This document shows positions 9,325-17,221 of a stretch of DNA of 64,000 bases, one piece after another (positions within the stretch are counted from its first letter, which is position 1; every line of letters begins with the position of its first letter). Both the position numbers and the translations under genes were made by a program. The stretch is from JAYOEY01 sp038120295. GTDB lineage: Bacteria; Pseudomonadota; Alphaproteobacteria; MPNO01; UBA2964. The notes under the pieces were generated by a model that was not told the origin of the DNA, searched no databases, and was given only the letters and a program-made list of their open reading frames with translations. Location: positions 62,001 through 126,000 of the forward strand of contig JAYOLL010000007.1 of the NCBI GenBank assembly GCA_038120295.1, read 5' to 3'.

Positions 9325-9891
9325 CTAATGTTTTTCCAGAGCAGCCGCCGCTTCGCGCGACGCCGCCTCGATCAGATCGTCCGTGACCACCAGCGATGCC
9401 CGGCGAATGCCGGAAAACGGCAGCGCTGTCCCCTCACCGTCGCAAACAATGCACACGAGATCGCGGTCGCCACGCTCAACCCCGGTCAGCCGGCCTCGAA
9501 ATCGACGGCGTCCCTCCAGAGGACGGTCCATCTCTATGCGCGCCTCGAAACCGGCGAAGCGCTCGTAATCCGCGAGACGAACGAGCGGCCGGTCGAGTCC
9601 CGGCGAACTGACCTCCAGATTGTAGCTTCCAGGCAACGGATCCTCTACATCGAGAATTGCCGAGAGCAACCGGCTTACATCGGCGCAGTCGTCAACGCTG
9701 ATCGGAATACGGTCCTTGCGTTCGATCATCACCTGAAGAGTTCTGCCACCCCCGGTCATGATCTCGACGCGAACGAGTTCGTAACCGGCGTCTTCGATCG
9801 AAGGCTCGATCAACTGCTCCAGCGTTACGATCCGGGGGTCTTCCCCTCCGGTCTCTTCTCTTCGGTCGTCGCCTGCGTCGTCCGCGCGCAT
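9325..9891 (-). CDS. rimP: Ribosome maturation factor RimP
   Basis: Required for 30S maturation; 188 residues from the ATG at 9891. Visible family marks are EPSIEDAGYELVRVE, DCADVSRLLSAILD, NLEVSSPGLDRPL and the C-terminal SH3-like LPFSGIRRASLV. The frame remains open for more than 120 codons upstream, but that part is low-quality, non-conserved sequence running through a terminator, so the ATG at 9891 (or the GTG immediately before it) is preferred. A GGAAGGAG sequence lies about 15 bases upstream. It heads the operon that ends with pnp. Confidence 0.92.
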   Translation of the reverse strand: MRADDAGDDRREETGGEDPRIVTLEQLIEPSIEDAGYELVRVEIMTGGGRTLQVMIERKDRIPISVDDCADVSRLLSAILDVEDPLPGSYNLEVSSPGLDRPLVRLADYERFAGFEARIEMDRPLEGRRRFRGRLTGVERGDRDLVCIVCDGEGTALPFSGIRRASLVVTDDLIEAASREAAAALEKH

Positions 9892-9937
9892 CACCCGGTT
9901 CCGTTCGACTCCTTCCAGTGCTCTGTCCTTTGATCGG

Positions 9938-9961
9938 CCCCGGGCTCTGCCCCGGGCTCTG
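9938..9961 (-). repeat. 12-bp tandem duplication in rimP leader
   Basis: Two exact head-to-tail copies of CCCCGGGCTCTG lie at 9938-9949 and 9950-9961, between the upstream terminator and the rimP start. Each copy contains CCCGGG, so RNA from the two copies could also pair with itself. Confidence 0.85.
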
Positions 9962-9993
9962 AAAAAGTCGCCGCCTCGTTTGGCGTCGGGGAA

Positions 9994-10019
9994 TAAAAAA
10001 AGTGGGCCGGTGGCCCACT
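9994..10019 (-). terminator. Terminator or attenuator before rimP
   Basis: Perfect 8-bp stem: 10001-10008 (AGTGGGCC) pairs with 10012-10019 (GGCCCACT) around a three-base loop, followed on the minus strand by seven T residues (10000-9994). It lies 115 bases after the trmB stop and about 100 bases before rimP. It may simply end the metK-trmB transcript. A promoter-like sequence between trmB and the hairpin makes an attenuator for rimP-nusA equally possible. Confidence 0.85.
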
Positions 10020-10074
10020 CCCGACACTGTCCGGCGTTAACCCAACAGATAACAACAGGAATGTAATTGCAGGG

Positions 10075-10104
10075 TATATATCGTGTTTCGCCGCTTTCCC
10101 GCAA
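10075..10104 (-). promoter_or_regulatory. Candidate promoter for the rimP leader
   Basis: On the minus strand TTGCGG (10104-10099) and TATATA (10080-10075) are separated by 18 bases, a sigma-70-like layout. Transcription would begin near 10067 and meet the terminator hairpin at 10001-10019 after about 50-65 bases, before reaching rimP. No experimental support; based on spacing and sequence only. Confidence 0.45.
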
Positions 10105-10133
10105 GGGTTTTGGAGCGGGCGGTATGGGGCGCG

Positions 10134-10841
10134 TTACACCGCCTGGCGGGAGCGCCGCCGAAACCGGAAAAAGGAGGGGGTCCTGCCGGCTGCCTGGGCC
10201 TTTTCCTCGTATCGGGTTCCGGGCCAGTCCGTCGGACGGCAGCGCCAGTCCTGCGGTTCGCGGGCGGTCCACTCAAATGCGTCGGAAGCGCGGACATGGC
10301 GCAGGATCCAGGATTTGTAACCGGGGTCGTCGGTTGCAATTCGGAGTTCGGCGCCATCCGCAAGAATCCGCGCAAGCTGCGGAACCGTCTCCGGCGACAC
10401 GATGCGGCGCTTGTGATGGCGCGTCTTGGGCCAGGGGTCCGGAAACAGGATAAAGGCCCGATCGATTGAGGCGGTCCGGAGCGCCGACAGCAGCAGGCGC
10501 GCGTCGTCGCGGAACAGACGGATATTGCCGAGGCCCTGTTCGTCGATGTCGCTGAGCAGTCGGGCCACCCCGTTGAGGAACGGTTCGCATCCGATAAAGC
10601 CAATGCCGGGATTCTCACGCGCCTGCCGGGCCAGGTGCTCGCCCGCCCCGAACCCGATTTCGAGCCATACGGACCGAACGGGCGCATCCTCAAACAGCGT
10701 CTCAGGCGAAAACTGCCGGCCGTCTTCAGCCAGCGATATTGCAAGCCGGGGGAGGAGCGTGTCGACCAGCGCCTGCCGGCCAGCGCGTAACGGGCGGCCG
10801 AGTCGCCGCCCGTAAAGCGCCCGTTGCGGCTGTTCGCTCAG
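10134..10841 (-). CDS. trmB: tRNA (guanine-N7)-methyltransferase, apparent CTG start
   Basis: Makes m7G46 in tRNA using S-adenosylmethionine, 235 residues. The N-terminus has YGRRLGRPLRAGRQ, the SAM loop LEIGFGAGEHLA, then FPDPWPKTRHHKRRI and DWPGTRYEEKA, all diagnostic of TrmB. No ATG, GTG or TTG exists in this frame between an upstream position inside metK and residue 91. The CTG at 10841 overlaps the metK stop as CTGA and gives MSEQPQRALYGRR, exactly where homologues begin. It sits directly behind metK, which makes its cofactor. An assembly error that removed a normal start cannot be excluded. Confidence 0.88.
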   Translation of the reverse strand: MSEQPQRALYGRRLGRPLRAGRQALVDTLLPRLAISLAEDGRQFSPETLFEDAPVRSVWLEIGFGAGEHLARQARENPGIGFIGCEPFLNGVARLLSDIDEQGLGNIRLFRDDARLLLSALRTASIDRAFILFPDPWPKTRHHKRRIVSPETVPQLARILADGAELRIATDDPGYKSWILRHVRASDAFEWTAREPQDWRCRPTDWPGTRYEEKAQAAGRTPSFFRFRRRSRQAV

Positions 10842-12007
10842 CTGAATGCCGACTTGAGCTGATCCGCGATGTCGGTCTTCTCCCAGGAGAACCCTCCGTC
10901 CGCGTCGGGCGTCCTGCCGAAATGGCCGTAGGCCGCGGTGCGGGCATAGATCGGCCTGCTCAGTTTCAGATGTTCCCGAATGCCGCGGGGCGACAGGTCA
11001 ACGACCTGCTGGATGACATCCGCAAGCTTGACTTCGTCGACCCTGGCGGTGCCGTAGGTATCGACATAGACCGACAGCGGCTTGGCGACGCCGATCGCAT
11101 AGGACACCTGGATCACGCACTTGTCTGCAAGACCTGCCGCAACGACGTTCTTGGCGACATAGCGCGCAGCGTACGCCGCCGAGCGATCGACCTTGGACGG
11201 GTCCTTGCCCGAGAACGCACCCCCGCCATGCGGCGACGCGCCGCCATAGGTGTCGACGATGATCTTGCGCCCGGTCAGCCCGCAATCGCCGTCTGGGCCG
11301 CCGATCACAAAGCGACCGGTCGGGTTCACATAGAACTCGTCCTCAGGGCACATCCAGCCTTCGGGCAGCACGTTTTCGACATGCGGACGCACGATCTCGC
11401 GCACCTGCTCGGTGCTGAGGGCCTCGTCGTGCTGGGTCGACACAACCACGGACGTCGCCCGGACCGGCCGATCGTTCTCGTAGAGAAGCGTTACCTGGCT
11501 TTTCGAATCCGGTCCGAGACCGGGTTCTGCGCCGGAATGGCGAGCCTCGGCCAGCGATTTCAGGATTTCGTGCGAATACTGGATCGGCGCCGGCATCAGC
11601 GATTCGGTTTCGGTGCAGGCATAGCCGAACATGATGCCCTGGTCGCCCGCGCCTTCGTCCTTGTTGCCGCTGGAATCGACGCCCATGGCGATGTCCGTCG
11701 ACTGGTGGTGCAGATAAATCTGCACGTCCATGTTTTTCCAGTGGAACCCGTCCTGCTCGTATCCGATATCCTTGACGGCGTGCCGAACCACGCTTTCCAG
11801 ATCGTCGTTGGTTACCGATTCCGGCCCGCGGATCTCTCCGGCAAGCACGACGCGGTTGGTCGTGCACAGCGTTTCGCAGGCGACCCGCGACAGGGGATCG
11901 GCCGTCAGGTAAGTGTCGAGAACGGCATCCGATACGCGATCGCTGACCTTGTCAGGATGACCCTCGGAAACGGATTCGCTGGTAAAAAGATAGCTGCCTT
12001 TTGGCAC
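10838..12007 (-). CDS. metK: S-adenosylmethionine synthetase
   Basis: Forms SAM from methionine and ATP, 389 residues. Marks are SESVSEGHPDKV near the N-terminus, the ATP-binding GAGDQGIMFGYA and the second nucleotide loop GGGAFSGKDPSKVDRSAAY. It starts with GTG at 12007, preceded by AGGAGAGG at 12015-12022. The stop overlaps the trmB start. I looked for a SAM-type riboswitch in the 226-base leader towards praR but could not identify one by eye. Confidence 0.97.
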   Translation of the reverse strand: MPKGSYLFTSESVSEGHPDKVSDRVSDAVLDTYLTADPLSRVACETLCTTNRVVLAGEIRGPESVTNDDLESVVRHAVKDIGYEQDGFHWKNMDVQIYLHHQSTDIAMGVDSSGNKDEGAGDQGIMFGYACTETESLMPAPIQYSHEILKSLAEARHSGAEPGLGPDSKSQVTLLYENDRPVRATSVVVSTQHDEALSTEQVREIVRPHVENVLPEGWMCPEDEFYVNPTGRFVIGGPDGDCGLTGRKIIVDTYGGASPHGGGAFSGKDPSKVDRSAAYAARYVAKNVVAAGLADKCVIQVSYAIGVAKPLSVYVDTYGTARVDEVKLADVIQQVVDLSPRGIREHLKLSRPIYARTAAYGHFGRTPDADGGFSWEKTDIADQLKSAFS

Positions 12008-12233
12008 GGGATAACCTCTCCTATGAATGGCGTTTCAGAAAACGACGCAAAGAGGCCTCGCCCGAGTCCGCTGACGCCGATGCGGCGACGCGGTCACGGC
12101 CGCAACGCCAGCTTGGCGCGGCATTTTGATCCAAAAGGCCAGCAACGTCAAGGGTTCATCCGGTCTGCGGCGATGGGAATCGCCGTGGGGCGCCGGTATA
12201 CTGCGTCGGTTATACCGCGTCGGTTCGGGAACT

Positions 12234-12692
12234 CTATTCGCCGTCTGCGGCGATGGCTTTCATGAGTTCGAAAATACGTTTGCGAACCCGGGGATCGCCG
12301 ATCCGGTAATAGGCGCGGACAAGTTCGAGGGTTTCGCGCTTGGCAAGCGGATCGCGCTGGGTCGATTCTCCGGTCGGATCGGCCTGTTGAGCCGTCGCTG
12401 CAGCCGCCACATCGCCGGGCATGTCTTCGAAAAAGAACGACACGGGCACATCGAGAATCCGGCTGATTTCAAACAGACGGCTGGACCCCACACGGTTTGC
12501 GCCACGTTCGTATTTCTGGACCTGCTGAAAGGTAAGACCCAGAGCATCGCCGAGCTTCTCCTGACTCAATCCAAGAAGCGTCCGGCGCATTCTGATACGG
12601 CTGCCGACATGAATATCGACAGGGTGCGGTCCGTCGCCGCGTGGGCGGCGTCCTCTGCGAGCGGGACGATCTGTAGTTTCAGGAGCCATCAT
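12234..12692 (-). CDS. praR: XRE-family transcriptional regulator, PraR-like
   Basis: A 152-residue DNA-binding protein. The N-terminal 25 residues are basic, then VDIHVGSRIRMRRTLLG begins a cro/C1-type helix-turn-helix (about 25-85) with SQEKLGDALGLTFQQVQKYE as the DNA-contact helices and NRVGSSRLFEISRILDVPVSFFFE after it. This pattern, and the position between lnt and metK, match PraR/PhrR-type regulators of rhizobia and relatives, which control surface attachment and quorum sensing. Two ATGs are adjacent (12692, 12689). AAGGAAC lies just upstream. An 11-bp tandem array starts 27 bases upstream and may be its own operator. Confidence 0.85.
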   Translation of the reverse strand: MMAPETTDRPARRGRRPRGDGPHPVDIHVGSRIRMRRTLLGLSQEKLGDALGLTFQQVQKYERGANRVGSSRLFEISRILDVPVSFFFEDMPGDVAAAATAQQADPTGESTQRDPLAKRETLELVRAYYRIGDPRVRKRIFELMKAIAADGE

Positions 12693-13015
12693 GACTATTG
12701 TTCCTTACCTGACATTCAGCAACGAGATTGCAACGAGATTGCAACGAGATNNNNNNNNNNNNNNNNNNNNNNNNNNNNNNNNNNNNNNNNNNNNNNNNNN
12801 NNNNNNNNNNNNNNNNNNNNNNNNNNNNNNNNNNNNNNNNNNNNNNNNNNGCAACGAGATTGCAACGAGATTGCAACGAGATCAAATAATCAGCGCCCCA
12901 TAGAACACTGTTTGAAGGGCGAATGCAATCGTGTGCAGATCTCTTACTGACGATGGCAACAATATACAAGCTTTGGAAGAAATTGTGAATCATTTACTGG
13001 TAATTTTTTTCGGGG
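12693..13015. other. lnt-praR intergenic region with scaffold gap
   Basis: Apart from the tandem array and the 100 N at 12751-12850, this stretch (12883-13015) is AT-rich compared with the rest of the window and carries no gene I recognise. It must contain the praR promoter unless praR is read through from lnt. No terminator hairpin is visible after lnt. Confidence 0.7.
12719..12882 (-). repeat. 11-bp tandem array upstream of praR, split by assembly gap
   Basis: Three copies of GCAACGAGATT lie at 12719-12750 and three more at 12851-12882, with 100 N between them. All visible units are perfect apart from the last base at the edges. The gap falls inside the array, so the true copy number is unknown and at least six. 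The 11-base period is close to one turn of DNA, which would place every CAAC core on the same face. The array lies in the promoter or leader of praR and 133 bases after the end of lnt on the other side. Confidence 0.9.
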
Positions 13016-14682
13016 TTATTTGAGTGGCGCTCTTGCCAGCCAGAGCAACAGGGCCGCACTCAGAAAGAGCAGCGGCAAATCTCCGGTGACAGGATAGTAA
13101 ACCCCGGCTCGTCGCGCAGCAGGCAATGAGGTGTCAATAATGCCCTCCTGGCCAAGACCGACGCGTCCGGTGACGCGGCCGTAAGGATCGATGACCGCGG
13201 AAATACCCGTGTTTGCCGACCTGACTACCGGCAGCCCCTGTTCCACCGCCCGCAACCTGGCCGCGACCAGATGCTGCCGCGGCCCGGAACTGTCCCCGAA
13301 CCACGCATCGTTGGTCACGTTCAGGAGCCATCCGGGCCGGCCGCTGTCGAGCGCACCGGTCACCCTGTCGGCGAACACGATTTCGTAACAGATCAGCGGT
13401 GAAGCCGGCGGCAACCCCGGAATCGAAAGCGTAACGGGCCCCGGACCGGCGGAAAAATCAGTACGGCCTGCGGTCAGTTTCTTCAGCCCCAGCAGCTCGC
13501 CAAGCGGCATGTATTCTCCAAAAGGCACAAGGTGGAACTTGTCGTAGGTCGCAACAATCCGGGCCGACGCATCGATCGCATGAAGACTGTTCCAGATCTG
13601 AAGCGGGCCAACGCCGGGCGGGGTTCTCCGGATCGCCCCGGTCAGCAGCAGGCCATCGGCCGGCACAGCCCGGGCGATCGCACGGCGACCGTTCTCATCG
13701 ATTGACGGTACGAACGGCACGGCCGTTTCAGGCCAGATGACATGTGTCACCGGTTCCGCACCGGGCGCACGGGACAGGCGAAGCAGAGTCGACAGATGGC
13801 GCGTCGCGTATTCCCGCTTCCATTTCAGCCGCTGGGGAATATTTGGCTGAACGATCCGCAGCCGGACATCGGGAACAGACGGCACAGGCCCCAGCGGCAC
13901 AAGCATACCGCCAAAGGCGAAGAGAGCGGCAACCAGAAACGCTCCAGCCGCCGGCAGCCGCCATCGCGCCGGCCCGGTCCGATCCGCCAGCGTCGCCGGC
14001 GCAGCGCAGGCCAGGATGGTGAAGAACCCGAGCCCGAGAACGCCGAATACCGCTGCGCCCTGAATGGCGTAGTCGGAAAATACCCAGACCGAGCCGACAG
14101 GGTTCCACGGGAAACCCGTGAATAGCTGGCCACGCAGCCATTCGGCGATCGCCCAGCCGCTGCCGAGCATAAAAACCCGGCGGGTCGTCGTGGCACCGCG
14201 CCGCACGAACGCGCACAGAATGCCGATATAAAGCGACAGGATCGCCGGAATGCACAAAACAGCGAACGGGATCAGCCACGCCCACTGCGCCGCATCAACC
14301 AGGAGCGCGTTGGCGATCCAGTACAGCCCGCCGGTAAAATACCCCATGCCGAACCACCAGCCGTCGGCGAATCCCCGCCGCCATCTTCCGGCGCCTGACA
14401 GGATCCAGAGCAGACCGGTCAGCGCGACCGGGAGGGCAGGCAGGGCGTAGACCGGCGGCAGGGCTGCGGCCGCCAGCAACCCCAGCACCGTCAGAGCGAG
14501 GAGTCTGCGCCATCCCTGAAGGACCGCCAGACGACCGGACAGANNNNNNNNNNNNNNNNNNNNNNNNNNNNNNNNNNNNNNNNNNNNNNNNNNNNNNNNN
14601 NNNNNNNNNNNNNNNNNNNNNNNNNNNNNNNNNNNNNNNNNNNCAGATGATTGGCCCAAATAGCGACCGGGGAACCGGCCAT
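13016..14682 (-). CDS. lnt: Apolipoprotein N-acyltransferase (contains assembly gap)
   Basis: Inner-membrane enzyme that adds the third acyl chain to lipoproteins. About 509 residues are visible after the gap: several membrane segments, then the nitrilase domain with Glu in WPETAVPF, Lys in YDKFHLVPFGEY and Cys in ICYEIVF, the expected catalytic triad, and a C-terminal membrane helix. The extreme N-terminus is broken by 100 N (14544-14643). The ATG at 14682 (MAGSPVAIWANHL) on the far side of the gap, 37 bases after corC, is the likely start, but the reading frame across the gap is unknown. Confidence 0.88.
14544..14643. other. Scaffold gap of 100 N in lnt
   Basis: Exactly 100 N, the conventional size for a gap of unknown length. 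It interrupts the first codons of lnt. The flanks do not show a repeat, unlike the gap at 12751-12850. Confidence 0.98.
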
Positions 14683-14719
14683 TGCGCCAGCCTCGGCCGG
14701 CTTGGGCCGCCCACCGGGT

Positions 14720-15646
14720 TCAGCCGGCACGATCGCTTTCTTCTTCGGGCGCCGTCTCGGCAGAGGAGCGGGCGCGGGTAATACGAAGCCTGCGGATACG
14801 TCTGGGATCGGCATCGAGTATTTCGAACTCGGCGCCGGACCCATGCCGGACGACCTCTCCCCGACCGGGCACCCTGCCCGCAAGGTAGAACACAAGCCCG
14901 CCCAGCGTGTCGATGTCTTCCGCCCGTTCCTCGGGCGAGAGGATTTCTCCGATCTGGTTCTCAAATTCTTCGAGCATTACCCGCGCGTCGGCCACGAACG
15001 TCCCGTCAGGTCCTTCGATCATGGAGGGTACATCGACATCGTCGTGTTCGTCCTCGATCTCTCCGACGATTTCCTCAACCAGATCCTCGATCGTGGCGAG
15101 CCCGTCGATGCCGCCGAACTCGTCGATCACAAGCGCCATATGGACCTGTCGGACGCGCATCTGCAGGAGCAGTTCGAGGATCGGCATCGACGGGGCGACG
15201 AACAGGAGTGGACGAACCAGATCGCCTAGTCCGACCTGCTCTTCACCCTCGACCGCGCTCCAGCGGGCCAGCACGTCCTTGATGTGGACCATTCCGGCAA
15301 TGTCGTCGAGCGTACCGCGATAGGTCGGAATTCGGGAATGCGCGCTTTCGCTCATGACGCCAACCAGATCGGACAGCGAAATATCGATGTCGACTGCCAC
15401 GATGTCGGCCCGAGGGACCATGATGTCGTACACCGTAAGCCCGTGCAGATTGAGAATATTGCGCAGCAGCGTGATCTCGTCGCTGCTGGCGGGCAGATCG
15501 CCGATATCTTCCTTCTCTATAAGCTCCTCAATAGTGCCGCGCAGATCGGAACCGTTCCGGCTGCGAAACAGGCGCCGGAACCAGTCGCGGACTCCGCGCC
15601 CGACCGTTCCGTTTTCAGACGCGGACTCCGTCCCGGGATCAGCCAT
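14720..15646 (-). CDS. CorC/HlyC-family CBS-domain protein
   Basis: A 308-residue soluble protein with a basic/acidic N-terminus (about 1-65), a pair of CBS domains (about 70-200; YDIMVPRADIVAVD, HIKDVL, MALVIDEFGGIDGLATIEDLVEEIVGEIEDE) and a C-terminal transporter-associated domain (VMLEEFENQIG to the end). Relatives are linked to magnesium and cobalt handling. The true start is the ATG at 15646, which overlaps the end of ybeY by eight bases. It is followed by lnt, the normal ybeY-corC-lnt order. Confidence 0.9.
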   Translation of the reverse strand: MADPGTESASENGTVGRGVRDWFRRLFRSRNGSDLRGTIEELIEKEDIGDLPASSDEITLLRNILNLHGLTVYDIMVPRADIVAVDIDISLSDLVGVMSESAHSRIPTYRGTLDDIAGMVHIKDVLARWSAVEGEEQVGLGDLVRPLLFVAPSMPILELLLQMRVRQVHMALVIDEFGGIDGLATIEDLVEEIVGEIEDEHDDVDVPSMIEGPDGTFVADARVMLEEFENQIGEILSPEERAEDIDTLGGLVFYLAGRVPGRGEVVRHGSGAEFEILDADPRRIRRLRITRARSSAETAPEEESDRAG

Positions 15647-16160
15647 GATCGGCGTAGGGATCGTCGACCCCCATCCCTGCGAGTATTCGGGTTTCGAGCG
15701 TTTCCATCTCTTCCGCTTCGTCGTCGTCCTGATGATCGTAGCCGAGAAGATGCAGCGTACCGTGAACGACCAGATGTGCGATGTGGTCCGACAGGCTGCC
15801 ATCCCCGGCCTCGTCGCTCGCGACGCCGAAGGCAACGATGACATCGCCAAGCAGGGCGGGCTGTCCGACGACCCGCGCGGCGCCAGCCGGAAAAGCCAGT
15901 ACATTGGTCGGAGAATCCTTTCCGCGCCAGGTCCTGTTCAGATCGCGCACCGTCTCGTCGTCGGACAGGACAATGCTCAGTTCGCACGGCCCGATGTCTG
16001 CGGCAGCGCTCGACAACACAGCCAGGGCCGCGCGACGCGCCAGGGCTTCAGCCGAAAACGGCGCCTGGTCCCAACCGGCACCGTCGACCGAGATGTCGAT
16101 CTCGACGCCTGCAGCGTATGCCGGTGATCCGGCATCCAAATCCGGAGCTTTCTCCATCAT
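15639..16160 (-). CDS. ybeY: Endoribonuclease YbeY
   Basis: Metal-dependent RNase involved in 16S rRNA 3'-end maturation, 173 residues. The zinc-site motif HGTLHLLGYDH is intact, followed by an acidic EAEEME segment typical of the family. The ATG at 16160 overlaps the phoH stop as ATGA, so translation is probably coupled. Confidence 0.95.
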   Translation of the reverse strand: MMEKAPDLDAGSPAYAAGVEIDISVDGAGWDQAPFSAEALARRAALAVLSSAAADIGPCELSIVLSDDETVRDLNRTWRGKDSPTNVLAFPAGAARVVGQPALLGDVIVAFGVASDEAGDGSLSDHIAHLVVHGTLHLLGYDHQDDDEAEEMETLETRILAGMGVDDPYADHG

Positions 16161-17221
16161 GGCTGTCCTGCGCCCTTGCGGGCGGGATCGTCGTTCGCCG
16201 CGCCTCGCTGCCTCTGACGGTCGTCATTGTCGTAGGCCTGCACGATTCGCGTCACAAGCTCGTGACGGACGATATCCCTGTCCGAAAAACGGACCACCTC
16301 GACACCTTCGATATGACCCAGCGTATCGACCGCATGGCTCAGCCCGGACACGGAACCGGACGGCAGGTCCACCTGGCTTGGGTCGCCCGTGATCGCCATG
16401 TGCGAGCCCTCGCCGAGCCGGGTAAGAAACATGCGCATCTGTATTCTCGTCGCGTTCTGCGCCTCGTCCAGAATGACATAGGCGTGCGACAGGGTCCGGC
16501 CGCGCATGAAAGCGAGCGGCGCGACCTCGATCTCGCCCGAGCTCAGCCGGTTGACGACCTGATCCGCCGGCAGCATGTCATAAAGCGCGTCGTAAAGGGG
16601 GGCGAGATAGGGATCGATTTTTTCCCGCAGGTCGCCGGGCAGAAAACCGAGCCGCTCGCCGGCCTCGACCGCGGGACGCGACAGGATGATCCGTTCGACC
16701 CGCCCGGCAACCAGCATTGAGACGGCCATGGCGACGGCGAGGTAGGTTTTGCCGGTTCCCGCAGGACCGAGCCCAAACACCATTTTTCCGTTGGAAAGCG
16801 CTCTCAGATAATCGCCCTGCCCCGGAGACCGGGCTGACAGATGACGACGCGGCGTCCGTATAACGCAGTCGTCGGCGCCGCCCTTCGAACCGCCTCCCAG
16901 CTCCGCGCTGCGCGCGTTTGCCAGACGGACTGCTGCATCGACCTCGGAATCGTCTACCGGCAATCCCTGTTTGAGCCGTTCATACAGCGCATTGAGCGAG
17001 GACGCTGCCAGTGCGCTGGCGCTTTCGGAACCGGCGATCGAAATCTTGTTGCCGCGTGACGACAAACGGACGCCTAGCGCCTGCTCAATGCGCGCGAGAT
17101 GCCTGTCATAGGCGCCGAACAGGAGCGGCAGGAGACGGTTGTCGTCGAAGCCCAGCACCACCGGCGCCTTGTCCGCACCCGCCCTGTGCTCCGCCCAGCT
17201 CTGTGTCAGACCCGATTTCAA
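16157..17221 (-). CDS. PhoH-family ATPase (YbeZ)
   Basis: P-loop ATPase of 354 residues that partners YbeY in many bacteria. After an N-terminal KH-like segment (about 20-75), it has Walker A GPAGTGKT and Walker B VILDEAQN. It begins with TTG at 17221, which overlaps the miaB stop as TTGA; no ATG exists nearby and VVLGFDDNRLLPLLFG follows closely, as in homologues. Helicase-like roles have been proposed for relatives; the function here is inferred from gene order. Confidence 0.92.
   Translation of the reverse strand: MKSGLTQSWAEHRAGADKAPVVLGFDDNRLLPLLFGAYDRHLARIEQALGVRLSSRGNKISIAGSESASALAASSLNALYERLKQGLPVDDSEVDAAVRLANARSAELGGGSKGGADDCVIRTPRRHLSARSPGQGDYLRALSNGKMVFGLGPAGTGKTYLAVAMAVSMLVAGRVERIILSRPAVEAGERLGFLPGDLREKIDPYLAPLYDALYDMLPADQVVNRLSSGEIEVAPLAFMRGRTLSHAYVILDEAQNATRIQMRMFLTRLGEGSHMAITGDPSQVDLPSGSVSGLSHAVDTLGHIEGVEVVRFSDRDIVRHELVTRIVQAYDNDDRQRQRGAANDDPARKGAGQP

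Noticed and set aside
12008..12233. SAM riboswitch before metK
   Set aside because: No SAM-I, SAM-II or SAM/SAH consensus could be traced by eye; a covariance search would decide.
12719..12882. 11-bp array considered as a CRISPR
   Set aside because: Units are head-to-tail without spacers and no cas genes are near.
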